Below are positions 12,392 through 24,500 of a stretch of 64,000 nucleotides of DNA, piece by piece (the stretch's first letter is position 1; each line of letters begins with the position of its first letter). The notes under the pieces are model-generated. The model saw nothing but the letters and a program-made list of their open reading frames with translations, ran no database searches and was not told the origin of the DNA. Source of the DNA: Anaeramoeba flamelloides (taxonomy: Eukaryota; Metamonada; Anaeramoebidae); assembly GCA_027625915.1 (NCBI GenBank), contig JANTQA010000023.1:7192001-7256000 (forward strand), in the 5' to 3' direction. A program made the position numbers and the translations under genes.

Positions 12392-15300
12392 TTATGTTTT
12401 TGAGATTTTTTTTTGTTATTTGTTCTGAGAAAAAAATAACGAAAAAAAAAGTTTGAGTAAAAATGAAAAGCAAAAAAAATAATTGGTGATCAGAAACTCA
12501 CTTTAATAAATTGATGATCAAAAAAACAAGGAACATTTATTCAATAGTAACCCATTATGGAAATTGATGATCAAAAAAGGGGGTTATTTTTTTACAATAC
12601 TGTAAAAATTTAAGAAAGATCCTATTCTTTTGTGTATGTCTTTATCGAAGGGATAATGTTTTTTTTTAAAGAATTTTTTTTAATGAATATACAAATCTAA
12701 GTTTGATGAGAATATTGTTAAAGCCTTACTTCCAATTCTCTATTTTGGTTCAACAAACCCCCAGTATCTTTTACTAAAAATTTGTAAGAAAAAAAAATAG
12801 TTCCAACCTTATATTATTTAATAGTTTATCAAATCGAAATTTTTGAAAAGTGAGTCAAAAGGGGGTGTGAAGTTTCTTGTTTTTCATCCAAAATACAAAT
12901 AAATACCCAAAACCATTTTATTTTTTTTAGAAAAATTAGAAATTTTCATTTAAATTTTTTTCTTGAAAAAATACAACTAACTTTTTTTCTGTACCAAGTA
13001 GAAAACACACTACTAAAATAAAACAATTTTAAAACCAAAATTGAAATTAAACTATTCTTTCTATGGGTTGAGTAAATAAATTTCTCCTTTTTGTGTTTTC
13101 TACAACCAAAAAAAGATAAAATATAATTACTAACAATCATTCAAGTCACAAAGGGTTTTCTTTCCAGAGTATATTTGTAATTTTATCAACCCACTTGATA
13201 AGAAATAATCTCAAAAAGTAAATCTCACTAATGAAAATGAGTACCAAATCTCCTATTGACTATTTCAGATTTAATAGATGAATATTTATGAATGAAAAAA
13301 AATCAATATAATACTGTTTACAAAGTCCAACTCTTAACTAAATAACGTTTTATTGATTTGAATTTTGAAATTGAAAGAGTGATTTCCAAAAAAATTAAAA
13401 CTAAAAAATATAATAAATTTCTCATTTTTTGGAAAATTGTAGTATTTCAAAACATTTCTTTTTTCACACAAATATATTTTATATATATCTCTTTTTGATC
13501 AAAAAATTTGGAGTATCGAAACTTTTTTGAGTTTTTCAATTCAAATTTCATCAAGCAACTCTCCACTCAATTCCAGATTAATCGATTTGTAAGTATTTTT
13601 CTAAAATAAGAAAAAATCCTTTCAGTATATTTTCTTCGAAATTTTTTTTTCATTAGTTAGTTGATGAAAAATTCTGATTCCATTTTTTAATCTTCACATA
13701 AGAGCCAATATTATTTTTGGTGTTCAATTAGAAATTAGAAAAAATACAAAATATCGAAATTGCAGTGAAAGACATAAGAGGATTATATACAAACATGATA
13801 ACTCCCAATTAAAACTATTTGGTTCTTTATTTATCAGAAAAAAGTCAAAATATCAGAACTCAATAAGGATTATGTAAGATAAGGATTTATTAATCCATAA
13901 ACTTTTTATAATTTTCGAACAAAACATAGAAAATTAAGATCAACTTTGTTTACCAATTACTTTACCTTAACTCTAAATAAGATTAAATTTATATTTATAA
14001 TTGGTTTAAACTAGCTAATGTGTGTCAAACGAATGTTCTACATGAACTATGATTACCAAACCTTTATAATTTAAATCACAAATTTTGAAAGTAAAAACTA
14101 GATTAAGTTCAGAGAATTATAAAACTAAAAAAAATAAAATAAAAAACTTTAATTTCAAAGAAAAGTCAAAGTCTTGGTATCTTGATCAGATTAAGGATCT
14201 CTATTAAAATCCAACTTTTCCACAATTGATAATTCGGTGGCCAAAATAACCAACCCAGAAAAGTTTCCTCTGTGTTTTAAAATAAAAAGCACATTGTCTT
14301 TGTTATCAAAGATCAATACATAAACTGATCAGAGAAATCAACAATAAACCTGAATTAAAAATGGAACTGGTTTCTAAAAGTTCCATTATAAAAAAGAAAT
14401 ATTAAAATAAAGGATCAAATTTGAAATTTTTTCTCAAATAATAGAGTAAATTAGGGGGGCAAGTACATTTTTCATTTTTTGAGTGCCACCATTTATGTGA
14501 AACTGAATTATTCAAATCATTTCTTTCGTCAAACACATTGATATTTTCATAAATACAAGAGTGGGATATGTCCTAATAGAAGATATTTTCGTACCAACAA
14601 AAAAACGCAAATCAAAAAAATGAAAAAAATAGCTCGAACAAAAAAAAATAAATAAAAATCCATTTATTACTTTATCTTATCTATAAAATTTTACACAATT
14701 ATTTATTCTTTATTTGGTTTTATTTTTGATTCATTATAAAAAAAATTATTTGGAAAATTTTTGAAAAACAAATTACTGTTTATTTCTAAAGAATTTCCAA
14801 AATGAATTTAAAAATCCAATTTTCATTTATGTCATCTAATTCTAGTTTTCGTTCAGAAACTCAGAGATTTTATTAATTCTTCTTGAGAATGAGGGTTTAT
14901 TGGACAAATTCGTTTGATTTTATAATTATTTATATTCCATTAAAATAAGAACTCAAAAAAATTCTAAATCTGATTGAAATTTGTTATTGAATTTTTCAAT
15001 TAATTTGATTTGAATCTTTTGTAACTATTTTTTGATTCCAAGAATTCAACCCATTTATTTTAATTTTTGAAATAGTATTCTTTATTTTGGCTTTGTTTTG
15101 ATAAAAATATTTTAAAAATGAATTTTGAAAGCAAATTTGTCACAAAAGGTTTTTTAAAAAAATAATAAATAGTAATGGGGGAAGAAATTCAAGGAAAAAA
15201 ATAGTTTGTATTCATACAAACTAAGAAGATAAAGAAAGCCAATCTTCGAAAATAGGCTTTTATCGATTTTTTTTTTTCATTCTTGATTTCAAAAAATTTA

Positions 15301-18241
15301 TTTGGAATGGTGATCTTTCGTGTTTAGTCTTCTAAAAGAAAATATTTGCTTCAAATGCACACCCTATCGGGTATATTTTTTTGTTTTACTGTTAGATTAA
15401 TTTTAATCGTTCGTATAAAAACATCTCTAGATCCAAAATCAAAATTTAATAAAACCAAAAATTTAATCAAAAAAAATGTTCAAAAAATTGAAAAATTTAA
15501 GATTCAACTCTGAATTACTTTGATTCTTTTCACAAATATATTAGTGGATGGTGTTTTGATTCCAAAGTTTCAATATCTGTTGGCACTCAAAAAATAATTT
15601 CCAGTAAATTTATACACAATTAAAATTTTTCAAAATGGGAAAATGTACTTACACCCTTAATAAGAAAATTTCTATCGTTTAAAAAAATCAAAAAATTTCA
15701 AAAAAAACTGAAAATAAATACAAAAAATTTTAAAAAATTTGCATTTCTAATTTATAATTTACTTGAAATATCAAGTAATTGACCTTCAAAATGGATTTGA
15801 ACTTAGGTATACTATTTGGTAGTAAATTGGATTGGATGATACCTTGAAACAAGAAGAAAAAACAATCAAGGATTATATTTTGATGGATAGAGAATCTGCA
15901 TTAGTCACACATTATTAAGATTACCAAAGTTTAAAAAAGATTTTTCATATTTTTAATGAAAAAATATTCTCGAAAGTATGAAAAATCTAATTAATTCAAG
16001 TTTTTTTATATAATTGTCAGCTATATGTGCTTAAAATATTTTACTAAGAGAAAACCATTTGTAAAACTATTAAAAATATGGATTTATACTAAATAATTAC
16101 AGAACCTGATTAATAAACCAACATTATAAAAAGTATTATTCTATATTATGACATGATAAAACAAAAAATAGTCCATTCAGAAAATGTATTAATTGTAAAA
16201 TAGCTATAATTTAATAATAGGGATCGATACTGAAAACTATGATTTATAATTATAGAAAATTTCTTTCTACTACTTTGAGATCTCAAAATACTTTTTATTT
16301 TTATTTTGATTGTTTATAATTGTGAATGCTGGACGATTCATCAAAATTACCAAAAATTGATATGTAACTCTAATCCTTTATTTAGAGTTATTTATCCAAT
16401 TGTTCATATAGTTAAGATTATTACCCATTTGATATCTTTTCTTTATAAACAAAAGAAAAAAATTATTGTTAAAGCAATAGCTCCCATATTTATGCAAAAA
16501 ATGGCCATTGTTTTGTTATTATTTTTTAATTAACTTTTTTGGAATATATTTAAGTTATAGTTTTGAAAAATGTATTCAACTAGGTTTGAATAGTAATCAT
16601 TTTTACATTTTTACCAATTTTTTATTGATCTGGTTTTTGAAAAAGGAGATTGAAAAAAAAATGACAAAAAAAAATAAACCTTTTTTGTATTACTACTAGC
16701 TACTCTAGCTTTAAAAAAATACAAGAAAAAGAAAAATAAAACGAAGAAAATAAAGTGAATAAAAAAATAAAATAAAATAAAAAGTATATACTGAATTAAA
16801 AAAAACCTTTTTTCAGCAAAAGTGCTCAATTGATTGATAAATTTTTTATTTTCTGTAAAATATATGATCTCCAAAATAATACGTCTGAATTAAGAGCTCT
16901 AAATATTTGGAAAACTATAGATGTAACAAAATTCGTTACTTTATTAACTTTTCATTAGAACTTTTGGATAAAGTGCCACTCAAAAGTGCTGATATTTAAA
17001 CACAAGAATTGGTTTTTACAATTTTTTTTATTTTTTTTTATTGTTTATTTTTATTTGATTTTTCAGATTATTTATTTTTACCAAACATAATTATTTTTTC
17101 CAAAGTTTCCCATATCATGTTTCAAGAGGATCCAAGTCCAATATCTGGACTTGAAAGTATTCACCTCATCCAAGTATCGATTCGGCAGATTATATGGAAA
17201 GATGAATTCTATTCTCCCCAGTTTGTTTTTAAATTATATAGGCTTTGTTCAGTTTGTTTGAGTTACTCTACTTAAGATATATTTGCTTAATATATAAAAG
17301 AAACTATATTGGTTTTAAATCTAATAGTTAATTAAATTCCAATTCTAAATTTTTAACAGACCAAAATTCAATTTTTGAAAAAAAAAACTTATTTAATGCT
17401 TTCCAGATGAAAAATCAAATTAGAAACATTCACTAATTGAATTTTTTAACAATTTTTTATAAATTTCAATACTTGAAATACAATTAAATATATAATTTTT
17501 AATACTAGAAACTAACAGGTATGTTAAAAAATTTTGGAGAGAACAAAATAAAAAAATGCAATGGTAAATTTGTTTAAATTCTATTAGGAATATTGATCGA
17601 TCAAAGGTTAAGCACCATCAACTAATTTTATTTGAGATATTCTATTTTGATCAACTCAAACTTAACATTATATCAATTGTTGAAAAAAATATTCCTATTG
17701 AACCAAATATGTTATATAATTCAAAAAATAAAATGAAAATTTAAAAAAAAAAAAGATGAAAAAACTATTTTCATGTTTTATAAAAATCAAAATTATTTCC
17801 AATTTGAATAAAATTGTATTATTGTGATTGTTTGAACCTTTTTAACTGTGTTGAAAATTTTGAATTTTAGTAATATTTTCTTATTTTCAAAATGATTTTT
17901 TATTTGTTTTATCTCCACAAAACAAATAAAAATGAAAAAAGAGAAGGTTATCAAACAACTTTAAATGGAATAAGATCATAATAAAAGGTTTAAAAAGTCA
18001 AAAATACTATTTATTTATTTTTTTCAAAAATAAAAAAAAAATAAAAAGTTAAAAATACTTGGCTAAAATATAATCAATATATCAATGGATTTATTTTTTA
18101 TGATTTTTTTTAAATATTAAAAATTTCAAATCTATTTCCCCTCAAAGAATTGTTTGATTAAACTAGAGTACTTTTAATAAATTTCACTAAAAATTTATTG
18201 TTTCCCAGAAAATATATCTTGAAAATAAAAATTAGTTGAAC

Positions 18242-18272
<31 letters not shown>

Positions 18273-18510
18273 GTATCATGAGGAATGAAATAAGGAATGT
18301 ATTTTTAGAAAAAAAATTTTCTAATAATAAAATAATAATAAAATAACCAATAATAAATAAAAAAAGTAAAAGAAGATAAGAAATAAAAGCAAAATAAAAG
18401 AAAAAATTCAAGATCTAGTTGTTCAAAAAAAAAAACAAAAATAAAAAACAATCAATAAAAATAAAAAACAAAGTATAGTCCCAAGAGATCTTTTCTCAAT
18501 AATATTTGTT
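12392..18510. other. Gene-poor AT-rich region, 6.1 kb
   Basis: Lies between the EF-hand start and the isomerase 3' end. It contains repeat R1 (about 15470-15660), a short Q/I-rich open frame ending at 17275 with an 8-bp hairpin, and an A29-type run at about 18242-18270. The open frames at 12946-13140 (minus), 16306-16533, 16508-16699 and 16611-16874 (minus) have background composition and no recognisable domain. No gene can be supported. Confidence 0.5.
15470..15660 (+). repeat. Dispersed repeat R1, third copy
   Basis: Matches 4540-4745 in order: AAAAATGTTCA, AAATTGAAAA, TTCAACTCTGA versus TTAAACTCTGA, TCTTTTCAC, and CAAAATGGGAAAATGTACTT near the end. No coding content. Confidence 0.55.
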
Positions 18511-21500
18511 TTATTTTTTAGTGATAGTATAAATAAATTTATTGTCTTTCATTACACGCTCTATTGTTATCAATTTTTTTAATTCATTGTAACTTTTATC
18601 GATTTCGATATTTGCATCGAGATCTGAAAGAAGTGCATCTACAAAAATGGAATCACCCAAAATTTCTTTTTCAGAAAATTCTTGCTTTTCTTGGGTCTTA
18701 GCGAATTGTAAAAAGTACTTTTTGGCCTCTCCAGTGAAGGAATTATTTTCGTTAGAAAAGTACTCAATTAAATTATTTAAAACGATTTTTGAAAGAGCAT
18801 TAAAATGTTTACAGGCAAGTTTTCCAGCTTGAACGCCGGGTTGGTCATAGCAATTAATTTGCCTAAAAGCGCCAATGAATGTGACGATTCTTTCTTCAAG
18901 TGCGACCATCATTCCTACATTAAAAGGGTTGTTCATTTTGAAAGTTGTTGTAAAAAAGGGAACATTATTTTTGGTTAAAGCAGATTCTGTTCCCTTCACA
19001 AATCCTAACAATTGTCTGCCCATACTACCGGAGCTTTCAACTAAGAAATCGCTTTTCCTTTTACGGAAATTGAGGAATCGTACAAAGCAATCTTTTATCC
19101 CCTTTTGCACTTGTTGCATAAAGGCATGTTGTACCATTGTACCTACACCTCCAAAAATGGTTTGTCCTTCATGCTTAGTTTTTCCAAAAATATCATAATT
19201 CTTACCAATGGATTCCATATATAATTGTTGGAGATAATTAGGGAATTCCTTAAGAAAATCAGAATAGCACAGCATGATCATGTTTTTATGTTTTTCCTTA
19301 TGTGTCAGTTCTTCGATGGCGAGTGAGATGATCATTGCTGGATTTTCGGAAACTTCCGTTCTTCTGGTCATCTTGTCCATAACAGATTGCCCTATTTCGT
19401 GATTAATTTGAATTTGAAAAAAAAATATTAAGATCAGTTATTTTTAAAATGAATTATTAATTCAAGGTAAAATGAATTTAATAGAATAATACATCACAAG
19501 TTTTTTTGAATTTTATGAAATTAATTAATAATTTTGAAATAGATAAAAAATAAAAATTATAGGAAAAAAAATTTAACTTTGCAAATAAAGAATAAATTGT
19601 TTAATAAATGTATTATTAATTAAAAATTTTAAAAAAAGTTTGTAAAGTAACATTGAAAATACTTTTTATTAAAATTTGTTTTTTTTATGCAATACCAAAA
19701 AAAAAAATCTACTCAATTATTCTTCATTGGAAGGAATATGGTTTTTATCAAGAAATCTCATTATTTTGTTGATTGTTTGGATGTATTACTAATTTTCTCT
19801 TTGAAAAAATATAATCACAGGTTTTAGATGGCCAGATGTTTGGTGATGATTTGATATTAATTATGAAAGTATCATTGATAAAAAACCAATTCTCAAAGAC
19901 AAAAAATATTCTAATAAGAGATTTTGGAAGAAATCCCAATCATGAAAAAAATAAAAAAAATTTAATTCCAAAAGAAATTTTATATCTTGGTATTTTATTT
20001 GAAAAACAAGCACACTTGAAGTTTAAATTTGATAAAGTTAAACCCAATTTCAAAAAAAAACAATCAATATACAGCAACAAAAAATTTTTTCTAATGGATT
20101 AAAAAGACAATTTTTTTTTTTTCAACTTTTGTTCTTAGCTTAAGAAATTAGATCTAATTTTTATTTTTTTTATTTTAACGGGAGAAAATTAAACAAAATT
20201 ACCTCTTCCAACCGTTAGGTTTATTTCAAAAAGTAAAAAAAAACCTAGAACACTCCACGAATAAATTTGAAAACTCAAAAAAACCTAGAACACTTCACGA
20301 ATAAAATAGAAACCCTCAAAAAAACCTAGAACACGTCAAAAATAAATAGAAAACTCAAAAGAACCTAACGAAAATCGATAGATTTAACAAATAAAACAGA
20401 AAACATCAAGAAAACTGCCGTTAAACTTTTTTTACTTTTTGAAATAAACGGAAAATTTCAAAATTTTTCTGTTTATTTCAAAAATTATATAAAACCTAGG
20501 CACTCTAGGACACTCCACGGCTCTTGACTGCACTTCTCGAATTCGTAAATTTTTATTTAAGATTACTCATAAAGTTTAATAAACAAATTCAATTACTTTT
20601 TTTTAACAAAATTAAAACCAAACTGAGCGATAAAAAAAAAAAATGTATTTTTTTGTCAATACCAATTGGCTTTAATCTCACAATATAGGAATATTTTTTA
20701 AATAAACCATGCCATACTTACTAAATATTCTACTCTCTGGTATTGTGATACATTCTTCACCCCCCTTTAAACACTGATTTGTTAATTGGAAAATAATAAT
20801 ATAGCCAAAAAAGAAAATGAAGCGAAATTTTGCTTTAGTTTCGACTTATGGACTATGTTGGCAATTGGACAAGTTGTCCTAAAACATTTTGATCCAATTC
20901 TATTTAAATTGTTATATCATATTTATGGAAATATTCCTCCAATTAGAATCAAAAAATCATTTTATGTGGATTTTTTAATGAAAAATTCAAAAGAAAATTT
21001 TTAGATACCTAAAGTCAAGTACAATTATTAAGAAACATGAGAATGATTAAAGAAAAATAATCCCATTTTTCTAACCTGAAAAAATGACGATCATTTCAAA
21101 CATCCTTAATAAACAACCCTAACTTTAAATGATTGAGTTCCTTGAATTTTTTGAAGCATTAAGTTTTGAATTGTTTCATTGAGTCACAAATCATAATGAT
21201 ACTTATAAAGGAATTGTGATTTTCTAGTAGTTTTTTAGTTTTTGGTTCTTTTTTTTTTATTTCTTGAATTAAAGTTTCCCAACAACACTTTCAATGAGAT
21301 AGTATTTACACTATTTGATTTTTGAACAGAATCACTATTACCATATACCCAAAAAATTTGGTTTATTTTTGTATCTTAATTCTTTTTATATTTTTATCCT
21401 TTCTCTGATATCACAATTGTTATATTTCAAGATAAATTGTTTTCGTGTTGTGTGAAAATTTTTGTAGAATATTGTATTTAAACGATATAATGAAAACAAA

Positions 21501-24500
21501 AAGATGCAAAAAAGAGTCAATTTTTGTTATTTTATAACAAAAAATTATTAAGACAATTGTTAAAAAATGATCCTTATTTTTGGAAATTAGGGTATAAGTG
21601 AATTACGGTATAATATCAAATAATTAGTGTTGTTTTATTAAATTTGTATTTTTTTGAAAATAACAAAAAATTAGTTATTAATAATTTTTTAATCTTCTTT
21701 ATTTTGACCTTTTATGTCAAAATTGAAAGACCCTCTTAACTTAACTCCCAACAAAAAAAAAAAAAAAAAAAAACATTGGAAATTCTGGACAATGCTAAGG
21801 TTTTAAAATTTGAAAAAAGGGAAATTTTCTCAAAAAGTTGTTTTTTCGCATTCCTTTTTTTTCATTTTGAGATCTGAAGAAATTCAAATGAAGAAAAATA
21901 TTTCATTTTTTCTGTCGGAAGCAAGTGTAAATCTGGAATGTTGCAAATAATAGAGTTTTTACAATTTTACAGATAAATAAAGAGTTACATGAATTTATCC
22001 AATTTTTAGTAATATTAGACGTTACATCGGTTTGTATTTTTTAGCTTGAATGGATTGCTAATCAAAAAATCCTTTTGGAAATACTAATACTTTGTTTGAA
22101 AAATGATTTTTTTTTCAAAATTGAAAGATTGGTATTTACAAACAATTTTATATTTAAAATCAATTTGATCCCAACAATCAAAATGTGGATTTCTTTTACT
22201 ATTACGGAATTGTGGTGATTAAGTGTATGGAACTCTTTATTTATCTCTAAAATTGTAAAAACTCTATTTTTTGCAACATTGATATTTACACTTGTGTGAA
22301 TCTCACTTGATAAATATTTACAAGAATTACAAACCACCAAATCGTGACAAAAACAGTAAATACTCAACTTCAATTATAATGTAGTTGTTAATTCGGTTTT
22401 TCACATTGTGGGTGATTTTGACTTTTTTGCAAATATTTGAACTTTACTTTTTTGAAACAAATAATAAAAACAAACATAAAGGGATTTTTGAACTAGTTAC
22501 ACAAAAGTTATTATATTTGAGACTTTTGTTCGAAGAAATTTTTGGAATTACAGCCAATTCGTTTGACAATAAGAAATGAGTTGTTCAAAAAAAAACAAAA
22601 AAAAAATAAAAAAGCAAATCAAAAACATTTTACAAAAAAATCAATTTAAAAAAAAATAATAAATATCTTAAGAAAATACCAAAACAATAAAACAATTATT
22701 GGTGGTGATTTTAATTTAAATGAAAATAAAATAAAATTATTTGAAAAATTTAATTTTAAAATATTTCTTAATAATAAACCAAGTAGAAAACCAAACAATT
22801 TGGATTATTTTTTAACAAATTTTAATAATTTAAAACTCAATAAATCAAAGACTATCAAAAATTTTATTAGTGATCATAATACAATTATGAATAAATTTGA
22901 AATAAACTCAAATTGGGAAATCAATGATATCTATAAAATTAAAGATATTCCAACCTTTCAAGAAGACTTTATCCAATTCTTTTCTCGACAGAATTTTAAT
23001 TTAAATGAAGAAAATTTTATTTTATTTAAAAAAAAATATAAACAGAAAGAAACAATAGTATTTGATATCAAACAAGATAAATTAAAAATTAATAATTTAC
23101 TTTATAAATTGTTTGATAAAAATGAAACTTTACATAAAATCAAAAAAAATTAATGAATTAAATTACTTAAAATTACTTAATCAAATAAATGAAGAATATA
23201 ATAAAAATAAAAACTTTTGAAAAACATTAAATAAAATAAGAGAAACTTCTACAAAAATGTTTTTTAAATAATGAAACCATATTCACAGTGTATAACGATT
23301 TTGTAAAATCAATTAGTCAAAAAACCTAATACAAATATAATTAATTATATTAAAAAATTTAAAATTAATAAAAATTCATTAAATCCAATTGACATAAAGG
23401 AAATTTTTGATCAAGATAAAATTAAAGAAATAATCAAATTTCAAAAAAAATAAATCAGTTAAAGAATTTGACAAAATAAATCATTATAAGTTTATAAAAA
23501 AACCAACCAATTCAATATTTATTAAATTATAATTATTTTATTAAAACAGTTCAAAAATATTTTTTAAAATTGGATAACAGACGAAACTGAAAAAAAGTAT
23601 AAATTTTATTAAAAAAAAGAAATTTATTATTTATTCATAAATCGGGGGGATGAAGGCGAACCATTAAATTATCGACCTATCTCTATAAATCAATCTCTTC
23701 CAAGATTTTTTTTAAAATTAATATACATTGGAATTCAAGACTCATGGGACTTGATTTCAAAAAAAACAATTTGGATTTAAAAAATATTTTGGAACAAGAA
23801 TTGCTGTTTTAAATTTATTAAGAAAATTTAAAAAAATAAAAAATAAAAATAAAAATACAGAATACTTTGTAGTTACTATAGACATACAAAAAATGTTTTG
23901 ACTCTATACAAAACTCGTTAATATATCAATCTATTAAAAAAATTTATCAAAAAATGAAACAATTAAAAATTTGCTCTTGAGATATTACAAAAAAAGAAGG
24001 AATTGAGTTTACCAAGGAGATCCCTTATCACCAATTCTCTTCGCATTTATATCTCATTTCCTACTAGAAAAGTTTAAAACTTTAGCTGTTCATGTTCAAA
24101 TGTATGCAGATGATCTTATTCTTATTATGAAAGGGCCATTAATCTCTCTAAAAATTAATTTAGAAAGGATTTTTGAAATAATAAAAAGATTCGGGATGAA
24201 CCCACATAATAATAAAACCAAATATAAAAAAGAATTAAAAGATATTTTTTATCTTGGGATTTGGTTAGAAAAAAACACACATCTTGAATATAATTTCAAA
24301 AAAGTAGAAAAGTCCTTGGAAACACTTAACCGATTGTTTCAACAAAATAAACTCAACAAAGGAGTCAAAATAACTTCTTTCAAAGCTCTCATTTTAAGTC
24401 AACTTTATTATGGTCTTGAAATATTTGACTTGAAACAAAATGATTTTGAAAGAATTGAAAGATTTATCAATAAATCAGTCACAAATTTCTTACAAATTAA

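Noticed and set aside
18647-19198. Plus-strand frames opposite isomerase exon 3
   Set aside because: The minus-strand protein matches isomerase throughout; these are shadows.
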